Source: Pseudomonas sp. HMWF032 (GTDB lineage: Bacteria; Pseudomonadota; Gammaproteobacteria; Pseudomonadales; Pseudomonadaceae). From it: 64,000 nt of DNA. The position numbers were made by a program, and so were the translations under genes. Within the stretch, counting starts at the first letter, position 1; each line of letters begins with the position of its first letter. Where the stretch lies: assembly GCF_003060885.1 (NCBI RefSeq), contig NZ_QAIG01000007.1:62001-126000 (forward strand). The letters are read 5' to 3'. This document shows, piece by piece, positions 19,310 to 27,646 of the stretch. A model generated the notes under the pieces. That model was not told the DNA's origin. It ran no database searches and saw nothing but the letters and a program-made list of their open reading frames with translations.

Positions 19310-20502
19310 GCCATTTCCACAGCATTGTGCGCGTGCCGGGCGATCCGATTCTCGGCCTGATGGACGCCTACCGCGCTGACCGTAACCCAGCCAAACTCGA
19401 CCTCGGCGTGGGCGTCTATAAGGACGCTCAAGGCCTGACGCCGATTCCACGCGCGGTCAAGCTGGCCGAACAGCGGCTGGTGGAAAGCGAAACCACCAAG
19501 AGCTATATCGGCGGCCATGGCGACCCACTGTTCGGCAGGCTGCTCAGCCAACTGGTATTGGGCGCCGACAGCCCACTGTTGGCTGAACGTGCGGGTGCCA
19601 CCCAGACCCCTGGCGGCACCGGGGCGCTGCGCCTGTGTGCGGACTTTATCGCCCACTGCCTGCCGGGCCGTGGCGTCTGGCTGAGTGACCCGACCTGGCC
19701 AATCCACGAAAGCATCTTTGCCGCTGCTGGTCTGCGCGTTGGTCATTACCCTTACGTTGGCGCGGACAACCAGCTGAATGTCGAGGCGATGATCGCCGCC
19801 CTCGCCCACGTGCCCAAAGGCGATGTGGTGCTGCTGCACGCCTGCTGCCACAACCCCACCGGCTTCGACCTCACCCCGCGTGACTGGAAGCGCGTACTGG
19901 AGGTGGTCAAAGCCCGTGAATTGCTGCCGTTGATCGACTTTGCCTATCAGGGTTTTGGCGACGGCCTGGAGCAGGACGCCTTTGCCGTGCGCCTGTTTGC
20001 CGCCGAGTTGCCCGAACTGCTGATCACCAGTTCCTGTTCGAAGAACTTCGGCCTGTACCGCGAGCGCACTGGCGCGCTGATCGTCTGCGCCGCGACTGCA
20101 ACAAAGCTGCAGGATGTGCGCAGCCAGCTGGCCTCTATCGCGCGCAATCTCTGGTCCACCCCACCCGCCCACGGCGCGGCAGTGGTTGCCAGCATCCTGG
20201 CTGACAGCGAGCTGCACAGCCTGTGGGTCAGCGAACTCGACACCATGCGCCAGCGCGTCGCCAGCCTGCGCGCCGGCCTGGTGGAGGCCTTGCAACCGTA
20301 TGGCCTGAGTGAGCGCTTTGCGCATATCGCAGTGCAGCGCGGCATGTTCTCCTATACCGGCCTGAGCCCAAGCCAAGTGCAACGTCTGCGCGATGAGTTC
20401 AGCGTGTACATGGTCAGCTCAGGTCGGGCGAATATGGCCGGGTTGGACGCCGAGCGCCTGGATCAGCTGGCCAGCGCCATTCGCCATGTCTGTAAACAGT
20501 AA
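19306..20502 (+). CDS. phhC: Aromatic amino acid aminotransferase
   Basis: A 398-residue class I PLP aminotransferase. The PLP lysine is in [15 protein letters not shown], and the phosphate-binding arginine is in the same stretch. It transaminates tyrosine and related amino acids to 4-hydroxyphenylpyruvate-type products. The GTG start overlaps the phhB stop (GTGA), so phhABC is one coupled operon giving phenylalanine to 4-hydroxyphenylpyruvate. Confidence 0.93.
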   Translation: MSHFHSIVRVPGDPILGLMDAYRADRNPAKLDLGVGVYKDAQGLTPIPRAVKLAEQRLVESETTKSYIGGHGDPLFGRLLSQLVLGADSPLLAERAGATQTPGGTGALRLCADFIAHCLPGRGVWLSDPTWPIHESIFAAAGLRVGHYPYVGADNQLNVEAMIAALAHVPKGDVVLLHACCHNPTGFDLTPRDWKRVLEVVKARELLPLIDFAYQGFGDGLEQDAFAVRLFAAELPELLITSSCSKNFGLYRERTGALIVCAATATKLQDVRSQLASIARNLWSTPPAHGAAVVASILADSELHSLWVSELDTMRQRVASLRAGLVEALQPYGLSERFAHIAVQRGMFSYTGLSPSQVQRLRDEFSVYMVSSGRANMAGLDAERLDQLASAIRHVCKQ

Positions 20503-20554
20503 TGAGAGCATGTGGCGGTGAGCACAACCCACGGCCACCCGCTGCGAGGCAATT

Positions 20555-21937
20555 TTACAGGTGCAGCCGCACACAAAAACTCGCTCCGCCCAAGGATGCG
20601 TCGCCCAGTCGTAACTCACCGTCGTAGCTTTCGATGATGTCCTTGATCACTGCGGTACCGATACCCTGCCCCGGATGCTGAGTATCCAGCCGCTCGCCAC
20701 GGCGCAGGATGCGTTCGCGCTGATCAGCCGGCACGCCAGGGCCGTCGTCGTCCACACACAGCTCGAGCATGCAGCCCTGCTGACGCACGCTCACACGCAC
20801 CTGGCCAAGACATAGGCGGTAGGCGTTTTCCAGCAGGTTGCCGAGTAACTCCAGCAACGCGCCGCGTTCCATTGGCAGGTGCTGTTCGCTGGCAAAATCG
20901 CGCAGCACCTGCACCTGTTTGTCGCGGTAGACCTTGTCCAGTGCGCCGCAGAGCGTATCGAGTAACGGCCCCAGGTGTGTGCTGTGGCGGATCAAGCCGC
21001 TTTTGCGCAGGCTAGCACGCTGCAGTTGATAGCCGATCTGCTGGCTCATGCGCTCGATCTGCTGCTGCAGCACCTGCGATTGCTCGCGGTTCTGCGCCTG
21101 CTTGTCGATCACTTCAGCCACGCTTTGCAGCACTGCCAAGGGGGTTTTCAGGCTGTGCGCCAGGTCGTCCAGGGAATGCCGGTAACGTTCGCGCTGCTGA
21201 CGTTCGCTCTCCAGCAGGCGGTTGAGCGAGCCCGTCAGGCGCAGTAACTCTCGCGGGTGCTCTTCACTCAGGCCGGCGCGGGTGCCCGCCTCCACCTGAT
21301 CCAACTCGGCACTAAGCCCGCGCAGGCTGCGAAAGCCCCAGGTCAGGCCGAACCACAGCAGCCCAAGCAACACCAGCAGCGCACCACCGAGCCAGAGGTA
21401 GAGCTGGCCCATAAAGCCGTCGTACATGGTCTGATAATCACTGGCCGGCTGCATGGTGACCACGCTGAAGGCCGCGCGCTGTTCGCGCAGCAGGTCGATT
21501 TCCACGTCATAAACGAAGAACTCGCGACCCTCAGCATCGTGAATGCGTACAAACTCGTGGCCACGGCCGTCATAGCGCGGGCGGTAGCTGACACTTTCAT
21601 CCAGCGAGGAGCGTGACTGCCAGACCAGTTTGCCCTGGCGGTCGTAGATAAAACCCAGCAGCTTGGCTTCCAGGCTGTCGAATTCTTCAGCCGGCAGTTT
21701 GTCCGGCATGTTCAATCGACCCTGCTCGGTACGCGCGGCAGAAACCAGGCCGGCGGCATCCGAAGCCAGACGTTTTTCGATGGACTGCTCCAGGGCGATG
21801 ACAAAAGCGCCACGCAAGGCCGGCAACAGCGCCAGCATAAACAGCACGGCAAGCACCGCTGTACCAAGCATCAGGCGTAGACGCAGGGATTCGCCGCGAC
21901 GGCCAGTGAACGACTCGCTCAGCTCGGCCTCACTCAT
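20555..21937 (-). CDS. phoQ: PhoQ sensor histidine kinase
   Basis: A 460-residue membrane kinase with TM1 at about 22-42, a periplasmic sensor of about 140 residues, TM2 near 183-203, HAMP, the H box DLAHSLKTPLAV and a HATPase domain (LGNLLENAYR, DDGPGVP, GIGTAVIKDI). In Pseudomonas it senses low divalent cations and controls PhoP. The start overlaps the phoP stop by 4 nt (ATGA). Confidence 0.92.
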   Translation of the reverse strand: MSEAELSESFTGRRGESLRLRLMLGTAVLAVLFMLALLPALRGAFVIALEQSIEKRLASDAAGLVSAARTEQGRLNMPDKLPAEEFDSLEAKLLGFIYDRQGKLVWQSRSSLDESVSYRPRYDGRGHEFVRIHDAEGREFFVYDVEIDLLREQRAAFSVVTMQPASDYQTMYDGFMGQLYLWLGGALLVLLGLLWFGLTWGFRSLRGLSAELDQVEAGTRAGLSEEHPRELLRLTGSLNRLLESERQQRERYRHSLDDLAHSLKTPLAVLQSVAEVIDKQAQNREQSQVLQQQIERMSQQIGYQLQRASLRKSGLIRHSTHLGPLLDTLCGALDKVYRDKQVQVLRDFASEQHLPMERGALLELLGNLLENAYRLCLGQVRVSVRQQGCMLELCVDDDGPGVPADQRERILRRGERLDTQHPGQGIGTAVIKDIIESYDGELRLGDASLGGASFCVRLHL

Positions 21938-22611
21938 CGGCAGCGCTCGGTGAACAGGTAGCCTTGACCGCGTACGGTTTGGATGGGTTTGAAATCCAGC
22001 TGACCTTCAAGCTTGCGGCGCAAGCGGCCGACCAGCACTTCGATGACGTTAGGGTCGCGCTCCTCGTCATCCGGGTAGAGCTGCTCGATCAGCCGCTCCT
22101 TGGCCACCACCTGCTGCTGGTGACGCATCAGGTATTCAAGGATGCGGTACTCGTAGGCCGTCAGTTGCAGGGCTCCGCCATCAAGCAGCGCCTGCTTGCG
22201 GTTGAGGTCGAGCTGCAGAGGGCCGGCGACAATGCTGGCCTGAGTAAAGCCCGAAGCGCGGCGTAGCAAGGCGTTCAGGCGCGCTTCCAACTCTTCGAAC
22301 TGAAAGGGTTTGACCACGTAATCATCGGCCCCAGCGGCCAGGCCTTCGACCTTGTCCTGCCAGTTGCCACGGGCGGTGAGTATCAGAATGGGAAAACTTT
22401 TGTCCTGACTGCGCAACTGGCGAATCAAATCCAGCCCGCTCATGCCCGGCAGGCCGAGATCGATCACCGCCAGATCATGGTTGTATTCGGCAGCGCGGTA
22501 CAACGCTTCTTCAGCATTGGCCACGGCATCGACCACATGGCCCTGCTCACCCAGCCGGCTATAGAGGTGGTGACGCAGCAACGCTTCATCTTCCACGACC
22601 AACAGTTTCAT
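21934..22611 (-). CDS. phoP: PhoP response regulator
   Basis: A 225-residue OmpR-family regulator. D51 in VIDLGLPG is the phosphorylation site, with E7, D8 and K101-type residues (VVKPF). A winged-helix DNA-binding domain follows. The ATG at 22611 (MKLLVVEDEALLRHH) is the family start. The target PhoP box lies upstream of oprH at 23362-23378, so the operon is autoregulated. Confidence 0.94.
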   Translation of the reverse strand: MKLLVVEDEALLRHHLYSRLGEQGHVVDAVANAEEALYRAAEYNHDLAVIDLGLPGMSGLDLIRQLRSQDKSFPILILTARGNWQDKVEGLAAGADDYVVKPFQFEELEARLNALLRRASGFTQASIVAGPLQLDLNRKQALLDGGALQLTAYEYRILEYLMRHQQQVVAKERLIEQLYPDDEERDPNVIEVLVGRLRRKLEGQLDFKPIQTVRGQGYLFTERCR

Positions 22612-22671
22612 CCTGCAAATTCCTCCAATAAAGCGGCCGGGCATTATGCCCGGCCCTTTTGGCCTACCTGC

Positions 22672-23277
22672 TTAGAACTTGTAGTTGGCACCCAGGTAGA
22701 GCTGGCCGCTGCTGTGCAGGTCCAGCGAGCCAGCTTTGCCTGCACCGTGTGGTGCCATTTCCGTGCTGGCATTGGTGCGCAGGTAGCGGTAGCCAGCTTC
22801 AATCGAGGCATTCTGGTTGATGTCCTGAAGAATGCCAGCCTGCAGGCCGAGGGCAAAGCCGATATCGCTGTCACGCTTGAAGCCCTTGCTCTCCTGCTCC
22901 AGCTTGACCAGGCCAGCGGTTGCACCGCCGAACAGCTTGGTGTTGTAGTCGCCAATCGGCAGGAACACATCGTAGCTACCAAACAGATTCTGCTGACGCA
23001 GCTTGTTGCCGCTATCGGTGTCCGAGACATTTTCGTAGGTCATGTAGTAACGGTTTGTATCGCTGACCTGACCGGCACGCACGCCCCAGGTGCCGGTATC
23101 GTTGATCACCTTATCGAGCTTGGGGTTGTTCAGGTTGCTGTTGAGTGCACTGGATTTCTGGATGTTGTTATCGGTCTGCCCCCAGGTCAGGCCAACAAAG
23201 TTGTCGCCGGCATTGGCCGCAGCCGCAGCGAAGGTCAGGGAAGTCGCCAGGGCCAGTTTGCTAAGAGTGCGGTTCAT
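22672..23277 (-). CDS. oprH: Outer-membrane protein OprH
   Basis: A 201-residue beta-barrel protein with signal peptide ending AAANA-GDNFVG and a C-terminal phenylalanine typical of barrel proteins. OprH binds LPS and stabilises the outer membrane under Mg2+ limitation. It is the first gene of oprH-phoP-phoQ, as in P. aeruginosa. Confidence 0.9.
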   Translation of the reverse strand: MNRTLSKLALATSLTFAAAAANAGDNFVGLTWGQTDNNIQKSSALNSNLNNPKLDKVINDTGTWGVRAGQVSDTNRYYMTYENVSDTDSGNKLRQQNLFGSYDVFLPIGDYNTKLFGGATAGLVKLEQESKGFKRDSDIGFALGLQAGILQDINQNASIEAGYRYLRTNASTEMAPHGAGKAGSLDLHSSGQLYLGANYKF

Positions 23278-23361
23278 GGTGTGTCCTCAGTGGTTAGTCG
23301 GTGTTGCTTAACTCGAGGTCCATGTTGCCTACCCCTAGCTGAACGCCCACTGAATCTTTGC

Positions 23362-23378
23362 TTAACAAACACTGAACA
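23362..23378 (-). promoter_or_regulatory. PhoP box upstream of oprH
   Basis: On the minus strand TGTTCA-GTGTT-TGTTAA matches the PhoP consensus of direct hexamers (T/G)GTTTA-N5-(T/G)GTTTA with one change in each half. It lies 85-100 bp upstream of the oprH start. Confidence 0.65.
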
Positions 23379-23431
23379 GTAAGGGCGGGCCAAAGACGTG
23401 ATCGTCTTCAGCCACCTTGTGGTCTCCCCTG

Positions 23432-24040
23432 TCAGGCATCTACGAATAGAACCTGGCCGGTGATGAACCCATCAACGGACCGCTCGAAGGCTTTGCCTAC
23501 CAGTACGCCGGGAACAGGCTGGAAACCAGGCATCATTTCACCATATACATTCCAGGCTTCTTCCAGAACGGTCGGGTTTACTACGTTGATCCTAATGCCA
23601 CGTGGCAGCTCGTGGGCTACGCACTGTACAAAGGTGTCGATGGCACCGCTGGTGGTGGCGTCCGCGATTGCCATCGGAATGGGTTTGATATTGAGAATGC
23701 CCGAAATCAGCGTGAAAGAGCCGCCATCGTTGATGTAGTTCAGGCCCACATTTACCAGATTGATCTGGCCGACCATCTTGCTTTGGATAGTCGTGTCCCA
23801 CTGCTCATCGGTCATTTCGCTGAAACTAGCGTATTCGCAGTAGCCAACTGTATTAACGACGGCATCGAACGGCCCCACCTTTTCGAACAGAGCCTTGATC
23901 GACGCCTTACAGGTGATATCGACCGTGTGGTCGCAGCCTGTGCCGGAGCGGCTAGCGGTGATGACGTTGTGGTTCTTGAGGCCGGTCATGGCGGCTTGGC
24001 CCATGTGCCCTTGGGCACCAATCAAGATTACGGTTTTCAT
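23432..24040 (-). CDS. Short-chain dehydrogenase/reductase-like protein without YxxxK
   Basis: A 202-residue SDR-fold protein. The nucleotide loop is GAQGHMGQA (residues 8-16), and NTVGY and GIRINVVNPTVLEE are family motifs. The catalytic YxxxK pair is not present; the equivalent stretch reads DATTSGAIDTF. A subgroup of small SDRs shows this loss. Substrate is unknown. It is divergent from the LysR gene at 24133 and probably its target. Base composition is more AT-rich than the flanking host genes, suggesting import. Confidence 0.75.
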   Translation of the reverse strand: MKTVILIGAQGHMGQAAMTGLKNHNVITASRSGTGCDHTVDITCKASIKALFEKVGPFDAVVNTVGYCEYASFSEMTDEQWDTTIQSKMVGQINLVNVGLNYINDGGSFTLISGILNIKPIPMAIADATTSGAIDTFVQCVAHELPRGIRINVVNPTVLEEAWNVYGEMMPGFQPVPGVLVGKAFERSVDGFITGQVLFVDA

Positions 24041-24088
24041 GGCAATGCCTCGTTAAGTCTTAAGGAGGCGATACTCTAGGTGCGCACT

Positions 24089-24127
24089 GATACAATGAAA
24101 ATCACGATTGATTTGTATGAGATACAA
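24089..24127. promoter_or_regulatory. Operator-like palindrome between SDR gene and lysR
   Basis: TTGTAT-gag-ATACAA (24113-24127) is a perfect inverted repeat, and an extra GATACAAT lies at 24089-24096. LysR-type regulators bind T-N11-A palindromes; TTGTAT/ATACAA around a short spacer fits. It overlaps the leader of the LysR gene and the promoter side of the SDR gene. Binding is inferred. Confidence 0.5.
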
Positions 24128-24132
24128 TCAAA

Positions 24133-25044
24133 ATGATTGAGAAAATCGATATCAGGCACATGCGGGTTTTACTGCATCTCGTACGCGAGAAAAACGTTTC
24201 TCGCGTTGCCGAGCGGCTTGAGATATCACAACAGGCGGTTAGCAACTACCTCAAGCGCATGCGTGAAGTGTTTCCCAATGAGCTGTTCCTGCGCCAGAGC
24301 GCAGGCCTACAGCCAACCGACTATGCGTACGAGCTCGCGGCTAAATTCGAGAAAATAGTTGAAGAGGTCGACGGCATCTTCAATTCATTCCCATTCGATC
24401 CCGCAACAAGTGAGTACGTATTCAGAGTCATCGCAAATGAATATGCACAACTGTCTATCATCCCATCGCTTTCGTTGCTCATACGCGAACGCGCACCCGG
24501 GGTAAAACTTGAAGTCATTGACTTCAACCCCAATCAGCATGCCAAGACGCTGGCGCAAGGAGAGGCTGACCTGGTGATTGGTTTTTCTGACTACGTCGAT
24601 CCGGGACTGGTACGCAATACACTGAGACGCGACCACTACTGCTGCGTCGCTCGGCAAGGTTCGCCGCTACCCCGGCAGATAAAGGCGCTTGCCGATGTGT
24701 CCTTCCATCCTCATGTGGATTTCGCCAGTGGCGTAGGCAATCTGGGGAGTCGAGTAGATGATTTCCTTAGTGCCAAGGAGGTCCGCCGCACCGTGATTGC
24801 CACTTTGCCCTGCTATACATCGCTGCAAGCGTTTATGCACGTGAATGACACGGTGGCGTTCATACCCTCGGCCATTGCTGCTGCCGGTGGTTTCCAAGTA
24901 ATTGACATAGACATGTCTTCCTTAAATTTCAATGTCGTTGCAGGATGGCATAGAAGAGCTTCGGGCAGTGCATCCCGAGATTGGCTTGTACGGGTTATTG
25001 CCGATTTAGATACGCCTACAGGAAAATTGCGCCCTGCGACTTAA
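24133..25044 (+). CDS. LysR-type transcriptional regulator
   Basis: A 303-residue LysR-type regulator. The N-terminal winged helix-turn-helix is HLVREKNVSRVAERLEISQQ to about residue 65 and resembles the NodD-like subgroup. A ligand-binding domain follows (about 90-295). It is divergent from the SDR gene and likely regulates it. Its 3' end runs to the integrase remnant. Effector unknown. Confidence 0.82.
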   Translation: MIEKIDIRHMRVLLHLVREKNVSRVAERLEISQQAVSNYLKRMREVFPNELFLRQSAGLQPTDYAYELAAKFEKIVEEVDGIFNSFPFDPATSEYVFRVIANEYAQLSIIPSLSLLIRERAPGVKLEVIDFNPNQHAKTLAQGEADLVIGFSDYVDPGLVRNTLRRDHYCCVARQGSPLPRQIKALADVSFHPHVDFASGVGNLGSRVDDFLSAKEVRRTVIATLPCYTSLQAFMHVNDTVAFIPSAIAAAGGFQVIDIDMSSLNFNVVAGWHRRASGSASRDWLVRVIADLDTPTGKLRPAT

Positions 25045-25241
25045 CCAAGCCCCATGTACGCGAATTTGCCTATGTCAACGCGTTTCTTCGCGATTCATTA
25101 TCTAGTTTTGTACCCATGGAGTGGGTCGCCCGCCAGCTAGGGCATACCGATACAACGATGGTTAAGAAGCACTATGGACGCTGGATACCGCGCGACATAA
25201 AAAGCATGACCCACTCAGTCTCAAAGATGATGGGATTTTGA
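25045..25241 (+). pseudogene. 3' remnant of a tyrosine integrase gene
   Basis: Similarity to the intact integrase at 61220-62473 begins near 25083 and runs to the stop: SSFVPMEWVARQLGH and TMVKKHYGRWIP are nearly identical to the C-terminus of that protein. The catalytic H and Y are kept, but the core-binding domain, box I and the box II arginine are gone. It cannot be active. Its position just before a terminator and the 29-bp att repeat mirrors the intact integrase, so it is the end of an earlier element at the same tRNA site. Confidence 0.85.
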
Positions 25242-25319
25242 TGGCTAGAAACGGTTTAGAGCGGACTGAGGCGAAGTGTTTTTGTTCAAATTTTGCCCAA
25301 ACACCAAACCATGGAAACG

Positions 25320-25354
25320 AAAAGCCCCCGAAACTCTAGGAATTTCAGGGGCTT
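25320..25354 (-). terminator. Terminator beside attL
   Basis: AAGCCCC (25322-25328) pairs with GGGGCTT (25348-25354), then one mismatch, then GAAA/TTTC. On the minus strand a short U-run follows. It has the same design as the hairpin at 62531-62570 next to the tRNA and may be the tRNA terminator of the older element. Confidence 0.6.
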
Positions 25355-25363
25355 AGACGATCT

Positions 25364-25392
25364 ATATGGCGGGAAGATAGGGATTTGAACCC
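25364..25392. repeat. attL: left 29-bp copy of the tRNA-Ser 3' end
   Basis: Exact match to 62580-62608, starting ATATGGCGGGAAGATAGG and ending GAACCC. The right copy covers the acceptor and T-arm end of the tRNA-Ser gene. This marks the left prophage junction. Confidence 0.92.
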
Positions 25393-25463
25393 ACCAATAC
25401 CGGTCGCCTGTACGCTGTAGGCCGCATTATTCCTGATGGTAGATATTCTAAGCCGTACAGAGC

Positions 25464-25479
25464 CGGACTGGTACGGACT
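25464..25479. repeat. Candidate integrase arm sites near attL
   Basis: CGGACT occurs at 25464-25469 and 25474-25479, 10 bp apart. The same motif is at 62474-62479 near attR, with inverted near-copies at 62495-62500 and 62506-62511. Such clustered repeats flanking att cores often bind the integrase N-terminal arm domain. The rest of the 25393-25535 gap shows no gene. Confidence 0.35.
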
Positions 25480-25535
25480 CTGCTTCGCCCTAAAAACGTC
25501 CTAAGATTTTCCCGCCCCGCCCGTCCTGGGCATGA

Positions 25536-25997
25536 TCACCCTACCCACTTCGATTCAAGTTCACGCTTCAACGCTGTGTTGCTCGGCTTGCTCACCATCA
25601 GCAGGCGGCGATTCGCTTCAACTGCAGCACGCACCGGGGCAATCTCACGCTCAGTACCGCCCAGCACTTCCATGGCCACGTACAGCAGGCTATCGGCCCG
25701 TTCCCGGCTAATCCGGTAAGGCTTGCCGCCCACGGTCAGCGACAGGTATTCGCACAGCTGGTCATGCAGCCCATACGCCTGTTCGAACTTACCGTCACGC
25801 GGAACCACCGGCCAAGCCGCGCGAGGCACCGATCCTTTATCGGTCAACGTGCCTGCTGGTACGTGCGCCCATTGCCGCTGACTAAGCCGAAGGTCGTACG
25901 ACTCCATGTGCCGCCAGTAGTCGGCCCCCAGGATGCGACTGGCCTCGGCGTCGTAGCGCAGCACGCAAGCCCCGTCGAAGTATGGATAGGCGCTCAT
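25536..25997 (-). CDS. DUF1353 family phage protein
   Basis: A 153-residue protein with the DUF1353 core: TDKGSVPRAAWPVVP followed by an LHDQLC motif. The family is frequent at the ends of phage late or lysis operons; its function is unknown. The ATG at 25997 overlaps the endolysin stop (ATGA), so the longer frame upstream is rejected. It is the last gene of the leftward late operon before attL. Confidence 0.72.
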   Translation of the reverse strand: MSAYPYFDGACVLRYDAEASRILGADYWRHMESYDLRLSQRQWAHVPAGTLTDKGSVPRAAWPVVPRDGKFEQAYGLHDQLCEYLSLTVGGKPYRISRERADSLLYVAMEVLGGTEREIAPVRAAVEANRRLLMVSKPSNTALKRELESKWVG

Positions 25998-26500
25998 GCC
26001 ACTGCATCCATAGCTTTGGCGTAGTTGAGCCCCCACTTTTTGCGCAAGCTGGCTTTCTGGGCATCAGTGCCGCGGCTGTACGCGCCAGGCCGCCAGGTGC
26101 GCAGATAGAGCTGAAGCGCTTTCTCGACCTCACCAATCGCTGGCAGCGGGTAGGCGTCAGTCCACAGCAGCAACCGGCCAAACGCCATGGCCAGCACATC
26201 GTCGTGCTCGAGCGCGGCATACACCTGCTCGGCCACAGGCTGCACCTGGCGCAGGTCGCAGACCCTGACGGCATGCTCGCGGCTGGCCACATGCCGCAGC
26301 ACACCAGCAACCCCGCCGCCTTGCTCAAACTGCAGCAGCCCGCGTGCTGGCCCGGTTGGCCACTGCCGGCGCTTCTGCTGTGGATCTTCCTGCAGCTGGA
26401 TGGCCAGCAGCATTAACACGGCCTGCCGGCTATTCATGCGCGCAGGCAGCAGGCGCAATGCCGGCTCAACCGCTGATTGTCGGATCTCGGAAAGATTCAC
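25994..26500 (-). CDS. Putative endolysin (lysozyme-like fold)
   Basis: A 168-residue protein whose core IQLQEDPQQKR...GPARGLLQFEQGGG resembles the goose-lysozyme/SLT arrangement (catalytic Glu followed by a GxxGLxQ motif); E38 is the candidate catalytic acid. It follows two holin-like membrane genes, the normal place for an endolysin. It starts with GTG (GGAGG ribosome site 8 nt upstream), overlapping the upstream stop. No signal peptide is seen, so a holin would release it. Family assignment is by motif only. Confidence 0.6.
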   Translation of the reverse strand: MNLSEIRQSAVEPALRLLPARMNSRQAVLMLLAIQLQEDPQQKRRQWPTGPARGLLQFEQGGGVAGVLRHVASREHAVRVCDLRQVQPVAEQVYAALEHDDVLAMAFGRLLLWTDAYPLPAIGEVEKALQLYLRTWRPGAYSRGTDAQKASLRKKWGLNYAKAMDAVA

Positions 26501-26805
26501 CGTGGCAACCTCCGGCGTTCATGGGCAGGCCAGGCCCACTCAAGCCGAACGATGCTGGCCACATTCCCGCGAGCCCGATACACCAGGACGCACAGCAGCA
26601 CCAGGATGCCCAGCACAAACGGCGATTCGATGGGGTACATGCCGAGCAGCGATGCCAGCGACTGGCAGCCGGTTGCCATGGCCAGCAGGTAGGCCAGCAC
26701 CGAAACGCCAAAGCGATAGCGCTGCCCGTCGCGACGGAACGCTACCAGCCGAACGCAGATGGCCATGCAGACCACTGCAGCGAGGATCGAGACGAGGTTA
26801 CCCAT
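26497..26805 (-). CDS. Small membrane protein, putative 3-TM holin or holin partner
   Basis: A 102-residue protein with three hydrophobic segments (LVSILAAVVCMAICVRLVAF, FGVSVLAYLLAMATG, FVLGILVLLCVLVY) and a basic C-terminus, like the Phage_holin_3-type families. The ATG at 26805 has a strong GGAGG site; it overlaps the upstream gene by 8 nt. It sits directly ahead of the endolysin. Confidence 0.65.
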   Translation of the reverse strand: MGNLVSILAAVVCMAICVRLVAFRRDGQRYRFGVSVLAYLLAMATGCQSLASLLGMYPIESPFVLGILVLLCVLVYRARGNVASIVRLEWAWPAHERRRLPR

Positions 26806-27169
26806 CTTTCTTACCTCCAAGCCATGGGATGAACCGGAACCAGAACGGAGCCTTGCCGCCCTTCAACCACTCAAGCGCCCCAGTTGCGGCAATGACGAAC
26901 ACCGCAGCGCTGCCTAGGGCCACCAATGGCGGAATGACTGGCACCCCACGCGCTGACGACTGGGCCGCCATGAAGTAGCCGAAGATCCAGCTGCTAACCA
27001 GGTAGCCGAGACTGGCCTTGAAAGATCGATCGTTGGCGAACACGACGAAGAACAGAGCCCCCGCGAAACCGCCGACAATCGCCCCAACGTCAACGCCGGG
27101 GACTGCCGCCAGCCCCACCCCGGTGGCTGCCGACACGGCTATCGCCGTTGTGCTGCTTGGTTCAGCCAT
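26798..27169 (-). CDS. Putative phage holin
   Basis: A 123-residue protein with about three membrane segments (GVGLAAVPGVDVGAIVGGF, LGYLVSSWIFGYFMAA, PLVALGSAAVFVIAATGAL) and a charged tail, resembling the Phage_holin_8-like group. With the next gene it forms a two-component holin set, possibly holin and antiholin. The ribosome site is AAGGAG. Start of the lysis cassette. Confidence 0.7.
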   Translation of the reverse strand: MAEPSSTTAIAVSAATGVGLAAVPGVDVGAIVGGFAGALFFVVFANDRSFKASLGYLVSSWIFGYFMAAQSSARGVPVIPPLVALGSAAVFVIAATGALEWLKGGKAPFWFRFIPWLGGKKDG

Positions 27170-27193
27170 GTGTTTGCTCCTTGGCGTGATTGA

Positions 27194-27646
27194 TCATTGC
27201 GGCCGCACGAAAGCGGGCATTTCGGAAAGGAATTGCTCGATAGTCGGCTGGGTGCGTTTACCGCCGGTAACGTCAGCCAGAATCTGGTAGCCCTGCACGT
27301 TGCAGGCCTCCATCCAGTCATAGAACGCGGTGCCTTCGGCCTCGAATGGACCGGGGCGGTGAGCGCGCAGAGCGCAGGTCTGCCAGTTCAGGTAACCCAT
27401 GGATTGAGCGGCGCGGTCGTACATGCCCATCAAGGCGGCGTCGTAGTCTTGCAGGCTTGGCGGATTGGCCTCGGGAGTTGGCTCCGGTTCTGGTTCCGGC
27501 TCAGGACCAACGCTGAAACCACTGTCAATGCTGACTACATGGCCGGCGAGCATCCCTTCAAGGGCGTCTGCATACTGGCTCTCAGTGATCTCAATGCCAC
27601 CCAGAATACGGTCGCGGCTGATCTGCCCGTTTGCGGCAAAAGGCAT
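27194..27646 (-). CDS. Putative tail fibre assembly/accessory protein
   Basis: A 150-residue protein with a proline/glutamate linker (PEPEPEPEPTPEANPP, residues 48-63) between an N-terminal fibre-associated segment (ISRDRILGGIEITESQYADALEGM) and a C-terminal domain. Its position right after the fibre gene, with a TAATG overlap, suggests a fibre chaperone or fibre-tip attachment. Function is inferred from position and layout. Confidence 0.6.
   Translation of the reverse strand: MPFAANGQISRDRILGGIEITESQYADALEGMLAGHVVSIDSGFSVGPEPEPEPEPTPEANPPSLQDYDAALMGMYDRAAQSMGYLNWQTCALRAHRPGPFEAEGTAFYDWMEACNVQGYQILADVTGGKRTQPTIEQFLSEMPAFVRPQ

Noticed and set aside
19096..20382. 428-codon minus-strand frame across phhB and phhC
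   Set aside because: Antisense to two clear enzymes; no start signal or family.
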